The position numbers were made by a program, and so were the translations under genes. Below, piece by piece: positions 18,467-27,284 of a stretch of 64,000 bases of DNA (its first letter is position 1; each line of letters begins with the position of its first letter). Below the pieces are notes generated by a model. That model saw nothing but the letters and a program-made list of their open reading frames with translations. It was not told the DNA's origin and did not search any database. Origin of the DNA: Borrelia maritima (lineage in GTDB: Bacteria; Spirochaetota; Spirochaetia; Borreliales; Borreliaceae); assembly GCF_008931845.1 (NCBI RefSeq), contig NZ_CP044535.1:838177-902176 (forward strand), written 5' to 3'.

Positions 18467-19642
18467 TTAGTACAAAATTTTTAAAATTTCTTTAGCCACT
18501 TCTGATTTTTTCATTTCTGGTAGTTCTTTTGTACTTTGTTTATTTATTATATAAACTTTGTTTAAGCTTGAACCAAAATATTTAAGTTCATTTGCAATGA
18601 TAAAGTCTAAATTTTTATTTTTTAATTTTTCTTTGGCTTTTTCAATTAAATTTTTAGAATTTTCAGCGCAAAATCCAATAACAATTTGGTTTTTAAGTTT
18701 ATTGTGTCCTAAGTGCTTGATTATGTCGGGGTTTCTTACTAATTTTATATATAATTTATTGGTTTTATTTTTTTTAATTTTACTGCTTAAAATGTATTTG
18801 GGTTTAAAATCAGCAACAGCTGCAGCTCCAATTATTATTTCAAATTTATTATATATTTTGAGAACTTCTTTGTACATTTCCATTGCAGTTTTTATTTTTA
18901 TAATATTAACCCCTTCTGGTTCATTTTCATTGGTTGGCCCTGTAATAATCGTAACTTGGGCTCCTAGTTTAATAGCCTCTTGTGCCAAACAAAATCCCAT
19001 TTTTCCTGTTGATTTATTTGAAAAATAGCGGATTGGGTCTATTAATTCTTCGGTTCTGGATGCTGTTATTAGTATTTTTTTGTTTTTTAGGTACTTTTTT
19101 TGATTATTGAATTCATTCAATATTATTTTTATAATTTTGTCTTCATTTTTAAGGCGTCCCAATGCATTTGATGAGCAAGCCAAGAATCCTTTATCAGGTT
19201 CAATAAATTTATAATTATAGGTCTTAAGTTTTCTTATATTTTCTTTTAAAATAGGATTTAAATACATTGCACTATTCATTGCTATTGCAAAATAAGTAGG
19301 AGCTTTGCTTGCAGATATTATTGTAGTTAATGCATCATTGGCAATTCCTGATGCGATTTTAGATATTGTATTGTAGGTAGCAGGAATAATTAGAATTAGT
19401 TGTGCCCACTTTGCAATTTTTATATGTTCAACTTCATTATGGTCTAAATCCCATAAATTAGTAATTATTTTGTTCTTAGAAATGGTTTCTAAAGTTAATG
19501 GGGTGATAAATTTTGTTGCATTTTTTGTCATTATAACTTTGACTTTGTATCCTAATTTAACTAAACTAGAAACTATGTAAACTGATTTGTAAGAGGCTAT
19601 GCCTCCACATATGCCGATTAATATATGTTTATTTTTATTCAT
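18467..19642 (-). CDS. coaBC: Bifunctional phosphopantothenoylcysteine decarboxylase/synthetase (CoaBC, Dfp)
   Basis: CoaBC carries out two steps from 4'-phosphopantothenate to 4'-phosphopantetheine on the way to coenzyme A. The N-terminal flavin domain (about 1-180) has GGIASYKS, the His in VEHIKIAKWA, PATYNTISKIASGIANDAL and the Cys in GFLACSSNALGRL. The C-terminal synthetase domain (about 190-391) has ITASRTEELIDPIRYFSNKS-type sequence and GFCAEN. It is read convergently to the HEAT gene and divergently from yhdT-panF. No Shine-Dalgarno precedes the ATG, and a 26-bp palindrome starts 2 bases upstream. Confidence 0.95.
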   Translation of the reverse strand: MNKNKHILIGICGGIASYKSVYIVSSLVKLGYKVKVIMTKNATKFITPLTLETISKNKIITNLWDLDHNEVEHIKIAKWAQLILIIPATYNTISKIASGIANDALTTIISASKAPTYFAIAMNSAMYLNPILKENIRKLKTYNYKFIEPDKGFLACSSNALGRLKNEDKIIKIILNEFNNQKKYLKNKKILITASRTEELIDPIRYFSNKSTGKMGFCLAQEAIKLGAQVTIITGPTNENEPEGVNIIKIKTAMEMYKEVLKIYNKFEIIIGAAAVADFKPKYILSSKIKKNKTNKLYIKLVRNPDIIKHLGHNKLKNQIVIGFCAENSKNLIEKAKEKLKNKNLDFIIANELKYFGSSLNKVYIINKQSTKELPEMKKSEVAKEILKILY

Positions 19643-19643
19643 A

Positions 19644-19669
19644 TAACATATATTATATAATATATGTTA
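19644..19669. promoter_or_regulatory. 26-bp perfect palindrome between coaBC and yhdT-panF (divergent promoter/operator)
   Basis: The sequence from 19644 to 19669 is a perfect palindrome. It contains a TATAAT on each strand (plus 19656-19661; minus 19657-19652), so it could hold divergent -10 boxes, be a dimeric repressor site, or both. A minus-strand start 7 bases past its -10 would fall about 3 bases from the coaBC ATG. No good -35 was seen on either side. Confidence 0.55.
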
Positions 19670-19715
19670 AATTTGAATTTATGAATTTTATATCCTTTTA
19701 TTAAGGTTGTTTTAA

Positions 19716-19910
19716 ATGAAAAATAGGATTTTGTACGCTGTATTGTTGTATGTTTGTATGTTTTTCTTGTGGTTTTGTTTTGCCTATTTTATTAACACAT
19801 CTTCCACTATATTTAATATTCCTTTGTGGTTTTTTGGGTCAGGAATTTTATTCCCCAGTATAAATTTTTTTTTGGTTTGTTTTTTTATTTTAATAATTAG
19901 TAAAACTTAA
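19716..19910 (+). CDS. Small membrane protein, YhdT (DUF997)-like
   Basis: The 64-residue product has two hydrophobic helices (about 6-29 and 35-60) separated by a short Ser/Thr-rich and aromatic segment containing IPLWFFGSG. Size, topology and position just before panF match the YhdT/DUF997 family, which commonly sits next to the sodium/pantothenate symporter gene. The ATG at 19716 has AAGG 9 bases upstream. It may be an accessory subunit of PanF, which is inferred from context only. Confidence 0.75.
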   Translation: MKNRILYAVLLYVCMFFLWFCFAYFINTSSTIFNIPLWFFGSGILFPSINFFLVCFFILIISKT

Positions 19911-19968
19911 TGCATTATTAATATTTTTTTATTTTTTGTTTTTCTAAAAAAGAAATAGGAGTGAGTTT

Positions 19969-21303
19969 TTGTTATTAAATAAATATTTTCTTGCAAATCG
20001 AAATATTAATTTTATTGTTATGGCGCTATTATTTTCTTCTAGTTATATTAGTGCTAGTAGTTTTATTTCTGGTCCTTCTGCTGTTTATAAGTATGGGTTA
20101 TCTTTTATATTATTAGCTACTATCCAAATTCCCACAACTTTAATTGTTTTTATTATTGTTGGCCAGAGATTAAATAGAGAATCAAAAAAAATTAATGCAA
20201 TAAATATTATTGATTACATTAGATATAGATATAGAAGTGATTTTTTGGCTTTAATTAGTGGATTTGTATTAATTTTTTTCTCAATGTTTTTAATTTCTGC
20301 TCAATTAATAGGTGGTGCCAAGCTTATAGAAGTTTTTTGGGGTATTGATTATGTAGTTGGTCTTTTGTTTTTTACCCTATTAATTTTTGTTTATGTATTT
20401 TTTGGTGGATTTAAGGCTGTAGCTTATACGGATTTGGTTCAAGGATTTTTAATGATCGTTTCATCTGTTATTTTGTTTTTCAAGATGTTAAATTTGGGAG
20501 GCGGCATTAATAATTTGTTTAATACGGCAACGATTATTTTAGATAAAAACCTTTTACTTCCTTCAAATATTGACTTAAAGCCACAATATATAATTTCTTT
20601 TTGGATATTAATAGGAATAGGAATATTAGGGCATCCTCAGATTATTAATAATTTTATAGCATTTAAAGATGAGAATGCTATAAAATTTTCTCTTCCCATT
20701 TCTACTTTTATTATTAGTTTTTTAATTATTTTAATGCATTTAATAGGATTTTTTGCTATTATTCTTTTCCCAGATTTAAATCCAAATGATAAAGTTGTTT
20801 TAAATGTGGCTTTAAAAGTTTTAAATCCCTTTTCTTGTTTTATGTTTTTTATGGGTCTTTTATCTGCAATAATGTCCACAGTAGATTCAAATTTGCTCTT
20901 AATAACATCTGTTTTAATAAAGTCAATATTTATTTATAAAAAAGATTTAAAAGAAGATGTAAAGGTTAACAAAGTAATAATGATTTCTAATGTTTTTTTT
21001 ATTTTAATAATACTTATATTTTCTCTATTTCCTCCAAATTTTTTATTTTTTATTAATATTTTTGCTTTTGGAGCTTTAGAAGTTTCATTTTTTTCAATTA
21101 TTGTTTTTGGACTTTATTTAAATTTTGTAAGCAAAATAGCAGCATTTGCTTCTATGCTTTTAGGTTTGATATTTTATTTATGTATTGTATGCTTTGATTT
21201 GAACATTTGGTTTTTTCACCCCATTTTTCCATCGTTTTTTGTTTCTATATTTACATTTTTAATAGTTAATTTTTTTTGTAAAAAAAATAGCAAAGTTTAT
21301 TAG
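19969..21303 (+). CDS. panF: Sodium/pantothenate symporter PanF
   Basis: PanF is a sodium:solute symporter (SSS family) that imports pantothenate. The 444-residue protein has about 12 hydrophobic segments, with SSSYISASSFISGPSAVYKYG in the first helix region, FGGFKAVAYTDLVQGFLM, and GLLSAIMSTVDSNLLL. All three are typical SSS motifs. The start is TTG at 19969 with AGGAG 7 bases upstream. The neighbours coaBC and yhdT support the substrate assignment. Borrelia lacks de novo pantothenate synthesis as far as I know, so uptake feeding CoaBC makes sense. Confidence 0.9.
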   Translation: MLLNKYFLANRNINFIVMALLFSSSYISASSFISGPSAVYKYGLSFILLATIQIPTTLIVFIIVGQRLNRESKKINAINIIDYIRYRYRSDFLALISGFVLIFFSMFLISAQLIGGAKLIEVFWGIDYVVGLLFFTLLIFVYVFFGGFKAVAYTDLVQGFLMIVSSVILFFKMLNLGGGINNLFNTATIILDKNLLLPSNIDLKPQYIISFWILIGIGILGHPQIINNFIAFKDENAIKFSLPISTFIISFLIILMHLIGFFAIILFPDLNPNDKVVLNVALKVLNPFSCFMFFMGLLSAIMSTVDSNLLLITSVLIKSIFIYKKDLKEDVKVNKVIMISNVFFILIILIFSLFPPNFLFFINIFAFGALEVSFFSIIVFGLYLNFVSKIAAFASMLLGLIFYLCIVCFDLNIWFFHPIFPSFFVSIFTFLIVNFFCKKNSKVY

Positions 21304-21315
21304 GGTTATTGTTTC

Positions 21316-22263
21316 TTGCGTTTGGATAAGTATATTTTTTTAGAAATTCTTGCTAATGATGATGGTAAGCGACTAGATTCAATTTTGATTAAAATTTTGA
21401 ATTTGTCTAAAGTTAGGATAATAAAACATATTAGAAAGGGAGACATTAGGCTAAATGGTCTGAAATCGCATTTTTCATGTAAAGTTTGCAAAGGTGATAA
21501 AATTTATTTATATAAATCTTTAGCTCCAAGCTTAAACTTGACTTTAGATGAATATTATAAAAGCAATATTGATTTTCAGTGTATTCAAAAAAGAATAATT
21601 TATGAGGACAGTGATTTACTTGTTGTAGATAAGCAAAAAGGCGTTTTAGTTCATGGAGATAGAAATTCTCTTGATTTTTTAGTGAATGCTTACCTTTTAG
21701 GGGAAGATTTAAAATCTCTTAGTTTTAAGCCCTCGGCAGTTCACAGGCTTGATAGGAATACCTCCGGTATTATTATTTTTGCAAAAAATATAAATACTGC
21801 AAGAAAGTTAAGTGCTGCATTTAGTCGTGGATCTATAACTAAAAAGTATTTTGGAATACTTTTTGGAAATATTAAGTCTCCTGTTATTTATGAAAATCAT
21901 TTATTTAGAAATAAAAAACTGAGGAAAACTTTTGTTTTAGAAGATACGAACTTTGTTAATGCAATTACAAAGGTTAATCCAATATTGTCTTCCAAAAGAG
22001 CTACTCTTGCTGAGATTGTTATTGAAACGGGTTTTACTCATCAAATAAGGTCTCAATGTGCATTTAATAATCATCCCTTAATTAATGACAAGAAATATTA
22101 TGATAAATTTAAAAAAAGAGATTACTTTTTACATGCTTTTTTGTTAAAATTTAATGAAGAATTCTTTAAAAAGAATGAATTTTACGCTAAGCCTAGTTTA
22201 GAATTTTTAAAGCAAGTAAAAGATATTTTTGATGTTTATGAATTTTCAGAATTTTTCAAATAA
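21316..22263 (+). CDS. RluA/RluD-family pseudouridine synthase
   Basis: The 315-residue protein begins with an S4-type RNA-binding segment (LDSILIKILNLSKVRIIKHIRKGDIRLNG). It then has the RluA-family catalytic motif HRLDRNTSGIIIFAK near residues 142-156, with the catalytic Asp in RLD. TGFTHQIRSQCAFNNHPLINDKKY is the conserved C-terminal motif. It probably modifies 23S rRNA. RluC versus RluD cannot be decided by eye. The start is TTG at 21316, and its last 35 bases overlap the next gene. Confidence 0.9.
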   Translation: MRLDKYIFLEILANDDGKRLDSILIKILNLSKVRIIKHIRKGDIRLNGLKSHFSCKVCKGDKIYLYKSLAPSLNLTLDEYYKSNIDFQCIQKRIIYEDSDLLVVDKQKGVLVHGDRNSLDFLVNAYLLGEDLKSLSFKPSAVHRLDRNTSGIIIFAKNINTARKLSAAFSRGSITKKYFGILFGNIKSPVIYENHLFRNKKLRKTFVLEDTNFVNAITKVNPILSSKRATLAEIVIETGFTHQIRSQCAFNNHPLINDKKYYDKFKKRDYFLHAFLLKFNEEFFKKNEFYAKPSLEFLKQVKDIFDVYEFSEFFK

Positions 22264-23179
22264 TTTTTTTTTGAAAAAAATATTAAGCAAGGTTAAAAAC
22301 GTTGCAACTAGCATTAAGCATAAATTTGTAAGAGTTAAGGTATATGCATTGGTGGGATCTGCTGGAACTGGTAAGAGCTTTAGATCACATTTGGTAGCAG
22401 ATAAGTACTCAATACCTTTAATCATCGATGATGGCGTGTTAATTAAAAACATGAAAATTATTGCTGGTAGTTCTGCCAAGTTTGAAGATAATGTTTTTAG
22501 GGCAGTAAAGAGGTCTGTATTTGAAGATGATGCTCATTGTCGTGAAATGCTTGAAGTTCTTGGAAGGGAAGAATTTAATAAAATATTAATATTAGGAACA
22601 AGTCTTAAAATGATAGATAAAATAGTTTCAAGACTTTTATTGCCAAATGTTTTTAAGATTATTTACATAACAGATGTTTCAACTAGAGAGGAAATAGAAA
22701 AAGCAAGAATTTCAAGGCAAATGGGGGAGCATGTTGTACCAGCAGCTGCTTTTGAAATAACGTCTGTTAGACCCAATTTGTTATTAAACTCAATTAAAGT
22801 TTTTTTTAAAAGCGGATGGTTTTTTAGAAGGAATAAGAATTATATTAGATCTGTTGTAAGACCTCATTTTTATGAAGAAGGGGTTTTGTCTATTTCCAAA
22901 AGGGCTGTAAGGCAAATTATTGAACATTGTGTTGCTGAGTATGATAGAAATTATATTGTTTATGATCTTAAAATCAAAAAAGATGGAAACAATTACCTTT
23001 TTAAGCTGTTTTTAAATATCCCCCTTAGAAATAATCTACTTAATAATACAGAAATGCTTAGAACGTATATTATTACTAACGTACTGAAATATACAATAAT
23101 TAATATATTATCTATTGACATAGTTATACACAAATTTTATGACAAAAAAGATTATTTAGAAGAGAGTTATGAGGGTTAA
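22229..23179 (+). CDS. P-loop protein of unknown function, possible Asp23-like C-terminus
   Basis: The 316-residue protein has a clear Walker A (GSAGTGKS, residues 43-50) after a basic, Phe-rich N-terminus. A nucleotide-binding domain follows to about residue 190 (RLLLPNVFKIIYITDVSTREE). The last 100 residues, from about LSISKRAVRQIIEHCVAEYD, have the alternating helix and strand pattern of Asp23/Gls24 proteins. That similarity is weak and judged by eye. It overlaps the pseudouridine synthase by 35 bases and murC by 11. The start could instead be an ATG at 22232 or 22238. Confidence 0.75.
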   Translation: MMFMNFQNFSNNFFLKKILSKVKNVATSIKHKFVRVKVYALVGSAGTGKSFRSHLVADKYSIPLIIDDGVLIKNMKIIAGSSAKFEDNVFRAVKRSVFEDDAHCREMLEVLGREEFNKILILGTSLKMIDKIVSRLLLPNVFKIIYITDVSTREEIEKARISRQMGEHVVPAAAFEITSVRPNLLLNSIKVFFKSGWFFRRNKNYIRSVVRPHFYEEGVLSISKRAVRQIIEHCVAEYDRNYIVYDLKIKKDGNNYLFKLFLNIPLRNNLLNNTEMLRTYIITNVLKYTIINILSIDIVIHKFYDKKDYLEESYEG

Positions 23180-24575
23180 TTTTGACAGTTTGAGTAATAT
23201 TTTTTTTGTAGGAATAAAGGGGAGCGGAGTTTGTTCTCTAGCTTGTTTTTTAAATTTAAAAGGGTATTTTGTAGAAGGAGTAGATGTTTCTGAGCAATTT
23301 TATACCGATGAGATTTTAAATAATAATAAAATATCTTATTATGAAAATATTTATAAATTTTCATTAAAAGAGCTTGATAGGCCTTTTGACTTAATAGTAT
23401 ACTCTCCAGCTTATGATAAAGATAGTTTGCAAGTTTTGCTTGAAGCAAAAGAATTAAATATACCTATTTTATCTTATCCTGAGGTTCTGGGCGAGCTTTC
23501 TAGAAAGTACTACAGCATTGGAATTGCAGGCTCTCACGGTAAAACTACTACTACTGCGTTTTTAGGTGTTCTTTTTGACAAATTGGGATTCAATCCCAAT
23601 GTTATTTTGGGATCGAGTGTTAAAGATTTTGGAGATAATTCTTCAATATCTGGCATTAGCAATATTTTTATTGTTGAGACTTGTGAATATAAAAAACATT
23701 TTTTGCATTTTAGTCCTAATATGCTTATTTTAACCAATGTTGATTATGAGCATGTTGATTTTTTTAAAAATTATGAGGCTCTTGAATGTGCTTTTTTACA
23801 ATATATTAATAATTTGAAGGAAAATGGAATATTAATAATTAATTCTGATGATAATAATTTGCTTAAAATTAAAAGTCAAATTAATAGAAAAGATATAAAT
23901 ATTTTTAGCTTTGGATCTAGAAATTTGTCGAATTTCCCAATAAGTAATATTGTAGTTAAGAATGAATATTTTTGTTTTTCTTTTTTAGATTTATGCAATA
24001 TTGAGCTTAAAACTGTTTTATTTCACAATGTATTAAATTTTTCAGCAGCGCTTTTGGCTTTAAATCTTTTTTTAAAAATTAATGGAAAATCAATTTTTGA
24101 TTTTGGAGAAGCAATAAAGAGAATTGCAAAGAATTATAGTGGTATAAAAAGAAGGGTTGAACTTATTAAAGAGGAAAAGGGAGTAATTTACATGGATGAT
24201 TATGCTCATCATCCTAGGGAAATTAGAGATACGCTTTTTGGTATTAAAAATTTTTATAAGAACAAACGTATAATTTTGGATTTTATGCCTCATACTTTTA
24301 CAAGAACAAAAGAATTTTTTGATGATTTTGTTGAGGTTTTAAGTGCTGCTGATATATTAATTTTGCACAATATCTATCTTTCTAATAGGGAGAATTTTGA
24401 TCCAGACGAACTTTCTGTTAAATTATTTTTAAATATTAAAAAAATAAATAAAAACACTTATTTTTTCAAGGATGTCAAAGATTCTATTAAATTTATAAAA
24501 AGTTTATTAATATCGGGGGATTTGTTTATTACAATGGGTGCTGGAAATAATTTTATTTTACATGATTTTCTGTAA
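23169..24575 (+). CDS. murC: UDP-N-acetylmuramate--L-alanine ligase (MurC)
   Basis: MurC adds the first amino acid of the peptidoglycan stem peptide. The 468-residue length is typical. Motifs: FFVGIKGSGVCSLACFL (UDP-binding N-domain), AGSHGKTTTTAFLG (ATP loop near 118-131), TNVDYEHVDFF, and MDDYAHHPREI in the C-terminal domain. Mpl ligase is an alternative, but the length and N-domain favour MurC. It overlaps the upstream P-loop gene, and a yicC start follows the stop by 10 bases. Confidence 0.93.
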   Translation: MRVNFDSLSNIFFVGIKGSGVCSLACFLNLKGYFVEGVDVSEQFYTDEILNNNKISYYENIYKFSLKELDRPFDLIVYSPAYDKDSLQVLLEAKELNIPILSYPEVLGELSRKYYSIGIAGSHGKTTTTAFLGVLFDKLGFNPNVILGSSVKDFGDNSSISGISNIFIVETCEYKKHFLHFSPNMLILTNVDYEHVDFFKNYEALECAFLQYINNLKENGILIINSDDNNLLKIKSQINRKDINIFSFGSRNLSNFPISNIVVKNEYFCFSFLDLCNIELKTVLFHNVLNFSAALLALNLFLKINGKSIFDFGEAIKRIAKNYSGIKRRVELIKEEKGVIYMDDYAHHPREIRDTLFGIKNFYKNKRIILDFMPHTFTRTKEFFDDFVEVLSAADILILHNIYLSNRENFDPDELSVKLFLNIKKINKNTYFFKDVKDSIKFIKSLLISGDLFITMGAGNNFILHDFL

Positions 24576-24585
24576 GGGTATTGTA

Positions 24586-25452
24586 GTGAAAAGCATGACG
24601 GGATTTTTTTATTTGGAAAAGATAGTTGGGAACTATATGTTTAGTGTTAATTTGAAATCTTATAATGGAAAATTTTTAGAATTTAAACTTAGATTACCGG
24701 AAATTTTTTCTGGTTATGATCTTGATATAAGAAATTTGATTTCAAAATATATTAGCAGAGGCAATGTTTTTTTAAATGTGGGATATAAAGAATTGGTTCC
24801 ACGTATGAATTTTACAGTTAATCCCAATTATATTGAGGCTATTTCCAGACTTAGAGATTCTTTATTAAATACTGATCTTAATATTAAGAATGAACTAAGT
24901 TTAGGCGATTTTTTATCATTAAAAGGAGCTTTGATAATTGATGAGGATAGTGAGCATCAAGAAGAGATTTATGGATTATTTAAAGGCGTTTTAGAAGAAA
25001 CCCTGTTTCATTACAATAATGGAAGAGTTTTTGAAGGAGAAAATACTAAATCGGATATCGTGTCAACCCTTGCGCTAATAGAGCGAGATCTTAAAATTAT
25101 TAAGGATGCTTGTAGCGATATAAATGTTAGATTATTTGCAAGCATTAAAGAAAATATTTCTAAATTAATGGACGAATTTAGAGATTTAAGCATTGCAGAA
25201 GAAGCAGCTAAAATGGCAATTCGTTTAGACATTAATGAAGAGATAATGCGCTTAGATTCTCATATAGAAACTTTTTATAAAAATCTTGAATATGAGGTAT
25301 GTGGCAAAATTCTTGAATTTATTTCTCAAGAAATGCATAGAGAAATAACAACTATGAGCAATAAGGCGGTTGATCTTGATATTAAGAGTTTAATTTTAAA
25401 TATGAAGTTAAATTTAGAAAAAATAAAAGAGCAAATAAGGAATATTGAATGA
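24586..25452 (+). CDS. yicC: YicC-family endoribonuclease-type protein
   Basis: The product opens with the family signature VKSMTGFFYLE and ends with the conserved DIKSLILNMKLNLEKIKEQIRNIE. It also carries EEAAKMAIRLDINEEIMRLDSHIE, typical of the YicC C-terminal (DUF1732) domain. Family members have been reported to have endoribonuclease activity. The frame extends upstream to 24538 inside murC, but a GTG at 24586 gives the canonical N-terminus with AAGGG upstream, so it is preferred (288 residues). It overlaps the next gene by ATGA. Confidence 0.9.
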   Translation: MKSMTGFFYLEKIVGNYMFSVNLKSYNGKFLEFKLRLPEIFSGYDLDIRNLISKYISRGNVFLNVGYKELVPRMNFTVNPNYIEAISRLRDSLLNTDLNIKNELSLGDFLSLKGALIIDEDSEHQEEIYGLFKGVLEETLFHYNNGRVFEGENTKSDIVSTLALIERDLKIIKDACSDINVRLFASIKENISKLMDEFRDLSIAEEAAKMAIRLDINEEIMRLDSHIETFYKNLEYEVCGKILEFISQEMHREITTMSNKAVDLDIKSLILNMKLNLEKIKEQIRNIE

Positions 25453-25991
25453 AAATAGCACTTTCTGGTAAGAGTGGTTGTGGTAATACTACTGTAAGCA
25501 GTATGCTTGCAAAGCATTATGGTCTTGAGTTTATTAATTATACTTTTCATGATATTGCAAGAGAGCTTAATATCCCCTTTTCTGAGTTTTATGAGAAAGA
25601 GATAATAGGAAGAGGTGATTATTATTGGGATAAGTATCTTGATAAAAGATTATCTTTACTTGCTAAAAAAAATAATACAGTGTTTGCTTCTCGTCTTGCC
25701 ATTTGGATCTCTAAGAGTGCTGATTTAAAAATATATCTTTATGCTAAAATAGAAGTCAGAGCCGAGAGAATAATGACTAGAGAGGGAGGCATGTATTCCG
25801 ATGTTTTAAGCAGTACTTTTAGTAGAGATGAAAATGATAAAAAAAGATATTTAGCTATTTACAATATAGATATTGATGATTATTGTTCTAAGACCGATTT
25901 AGTGATTGATGCTACAAATATTAATTCAAATGAAGTTTTTGAATTAATTAGAGATGAAATTGATAAAAGAAACTTAAAAAAAATTAGCTAA
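25449..25991 (+). CDS. Cytidylate kinase-like P-loop kinase
   Basis: The 180-residue protein begins with a P-loop (SGKSGCGNTTVSSMLAKHYG) followed by FINYTFHDIARELN and SRLAIWIS. This is the layout of the short, AAA_18-type cytidylate kinase-like proteins. RDENDKKRYLAIYNIDI near residues 118-134 resembles the RD...RY..Y lid of that family. Gly-Asn-Thr-Thr replaces the usual Gly-Lys-Ser/Thr, so the P-loop Lys is earlier (GKSGCG) and its activity should not be assumed. I recall it as a second cmk-like gene in Borrelia. The ATG overlaps the yicC stop. Confidence 0.75.
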   Translation: MKIALSGKSGCGNTTVSSMLAKHYGLEFINYTFHDIARELNIPFSEFYEKEIIGRGDYYWDKYLDKRLSLLAKKNNTVFASRLAIWISKSADLKIYLYAKIEVRAERIMTREGGMYSDVLSSTFSRDENDKKRYLAIYNIDIDDYCSKTDLVIDATNINSNEVFELIRDEIDKRNLKKIS

Positions 25992-26033
25992 ACTTATTTA
26001 ATATTAATATGTTTAAGTTTGTAAGGAGATTAA

Positions 26034-26234
26034 ATGATTAAAGTACCTTTAAAAAAAATACAAGATTTTGATGGAAATTTTTATGAACTTGTTGTTGCGA
26101 CTATAATGCGCACAGAACAAATCATAGAAAATATTTCTTTAGCAGAGCATGCTACCTTTGATGATAAAATATTAGGACAAGCTTTTAATGACGTTTTGAC
26201 TGGTAAATTTAGCTATTCAATTGAAGGCAGATAG
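26034..26234 (+). CDS. rpoZ: RNA polymerase omega subunit-like protein
   Basis: The 66-residue product resembles a short RpoZ, which helps fold and stabilise RNA polymerase beta-prime. Visible features are [16 protein letters not shown] (equivalent to the omega RFxLVxxAxxRARQ helix) and a downstream acidic/hydrophobic tail. The ATG at 26034 has a strong AAGGAG. Its last 14 bases overlap the TTG start of miaA. The match is short, so the call rests partly on gene order. Confidence 0.72.
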   Translation: MIKVPLKKIQDFDGNFYELVVATIMRTEQIIENISLAEHATFDDKILGQAFNDVLTGKFSYSIEGR

Positions 26235-27141
26235 AATAGTTTTTATTTTTGGCCCCACAGCTGTGGGCAAAAGCAATATTTTATTTCATTTTCCAAAAAA
26301 TAAAGCAGAAGTTATTAATGTTGATTCTATTCAAGTATATAAAGAATTTAATGTAGCTTCTTCAAAGCCTAGTAAAAGTTTAATGAAGCATATAAAGCAC
26401 CATTTAGTAGATTTTTTAGATCCTGAAGAAGAGTATACTATTGGAATTTTTTACGAGCAAGCTTTAAGAATAATAAAAGAAATTAGACGTAAAAAGAAAA
26501 TTCCTATATTTGTAGGGGGTACTGCCTTTTATTTTAAGCATTTAAAGGATGGATTTCCTTCAACACCTTTGGTTGGTTCTAAAATAAGAGAGTATGTAAA
26601 CAATCTTTTAGAACTTAAAGGCAAATCTCATCTTTTAAATGAATTAAAAAATGTAGATCCTGTTAGATTTAATATGTTAAATAAGAATGATATTTATCGG
26701 ATTAAAAGATCACTTGAGGTTTATTATCAAACAGGAATTCCTATTAGCCAATTTAAAAAAAAACAAGATAGCAAATTTAAAAACATTTTAATTATAGGCC
26801 TTAAAAGATCTTTCGATGATTTGAAAACTAGAATATCAATAAGAATTAATGAAATGTTTAATGACGGATTACTTTCAGAGATTAGAGGCTTGTTTAGCAA
26901 AGGGTACAATGAAAATACTCCAGCTTTTAAAGGGATAGGTTATAATGAGTTTTTGTTATGGAAAAGTAGACCTTTTTACAGTTTAAATGATATAATAAGT
27001 TTGATAAACAAAAATTCTGTTTTGTATGCAAAAAGGCAAATGACCTTTTTTGCCAAAATTTCTGATGTTTTATGGCTTCATCCAGAGGATGATTTAGTTG
27101 ACATTTTGAATTTAATTTTTAAAGTTGATAAGGAGATTTAG
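26221..27141 (+). CDS. miaA: tRNA dimethylallyltransferase MiaA
   Basis: MiaA adds the isopentenyl group to A37 of tRNAs that read UNN codons. The 306-residue protein has [11 protein letters not shown] (P-loop near 10-20), [55 protein letters not shown] and the late motif [10 protein letters not shown]. All are family signatures. The start is TTG at 26221, overlapping rpoZ. A second small gene follows 3 bases after its stop. Confidence 0.95.
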   Translation: MKADRIVFIFGPTAVGKSNILFHFPKNKAEVINVDSIQVYKEFNVASSKPSKSLMKHIKHHLVDFLDPEEEYTIGIFYEQALRIIKEIRRKKKIPIFVGGTAFYFKHLKDGFPSTPLVGSKIREYVNNLLELKGKSHLLNELKNVDPVRFNMLNKNDIYRIKRSLEVYYQTGIPISQFKKKQDSKFKNILIIGLKRSFDDLKTRISIRINEMFNDGLLSEIRGLFSKGYNENTPAFKGIGYNEFLLWKSRPFYSLNDIISLINKNSVLYAKRQMTFFAKISDVLWLHPEDDLVDILNLIFKVDKEI

Positions 27142-27144
27142 GGA

Positions 27145-27240
27145 GTGCCTTGCGGAAGAAAAAGAAAATTAAAAAAAATTTCCACTCATAAAAGGAAGAA
27201 AAAAAGAAGAAAAAATAGGCATAAGAAAAAAAATAAGTAA
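27145..27240 (+). CDS. 31-residue very basic ribosomal-protein-like peptide (bS22/mS38, COX24-type)
   Basis: A GTG-start ORF of 31 codons sits 3 bases after miaA, with AAGGAG 9 bases upstream. The peptide is almost entirely Lys, Arg, His and Asn, with the core KISTHKRKKKRRKNRHKK. This pattern (K-x2-S/A-x-HKRRKRRRKxRHKK) matches the AURKAIP1/COX24 domain of mitochondrial mS38 and the tiny bacterial bS22. I recall that a cryo-EM structure of the B. burgdorferi ribosome reported a bS22, which fits, but I could not check it. The peptide is too short for standard gene finders. Confidence 0.72.
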   Translation: MPCGRKRKLKKISTHKRKKKRRKNRHKKKNK

Positions 27241-27284
27241 TTTGCTAGACTGATCGGAGACTTTTGTCCAGCTATTCAGTTGAG

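Noticed and set aside
18558..19028. 156-codon plus-strand ORF inside coaBC
   Set aside because: It is antisense to a conserved enzyme, hydrophobic only because of reversed codon bias, and has no ribosome-binding site or family match.
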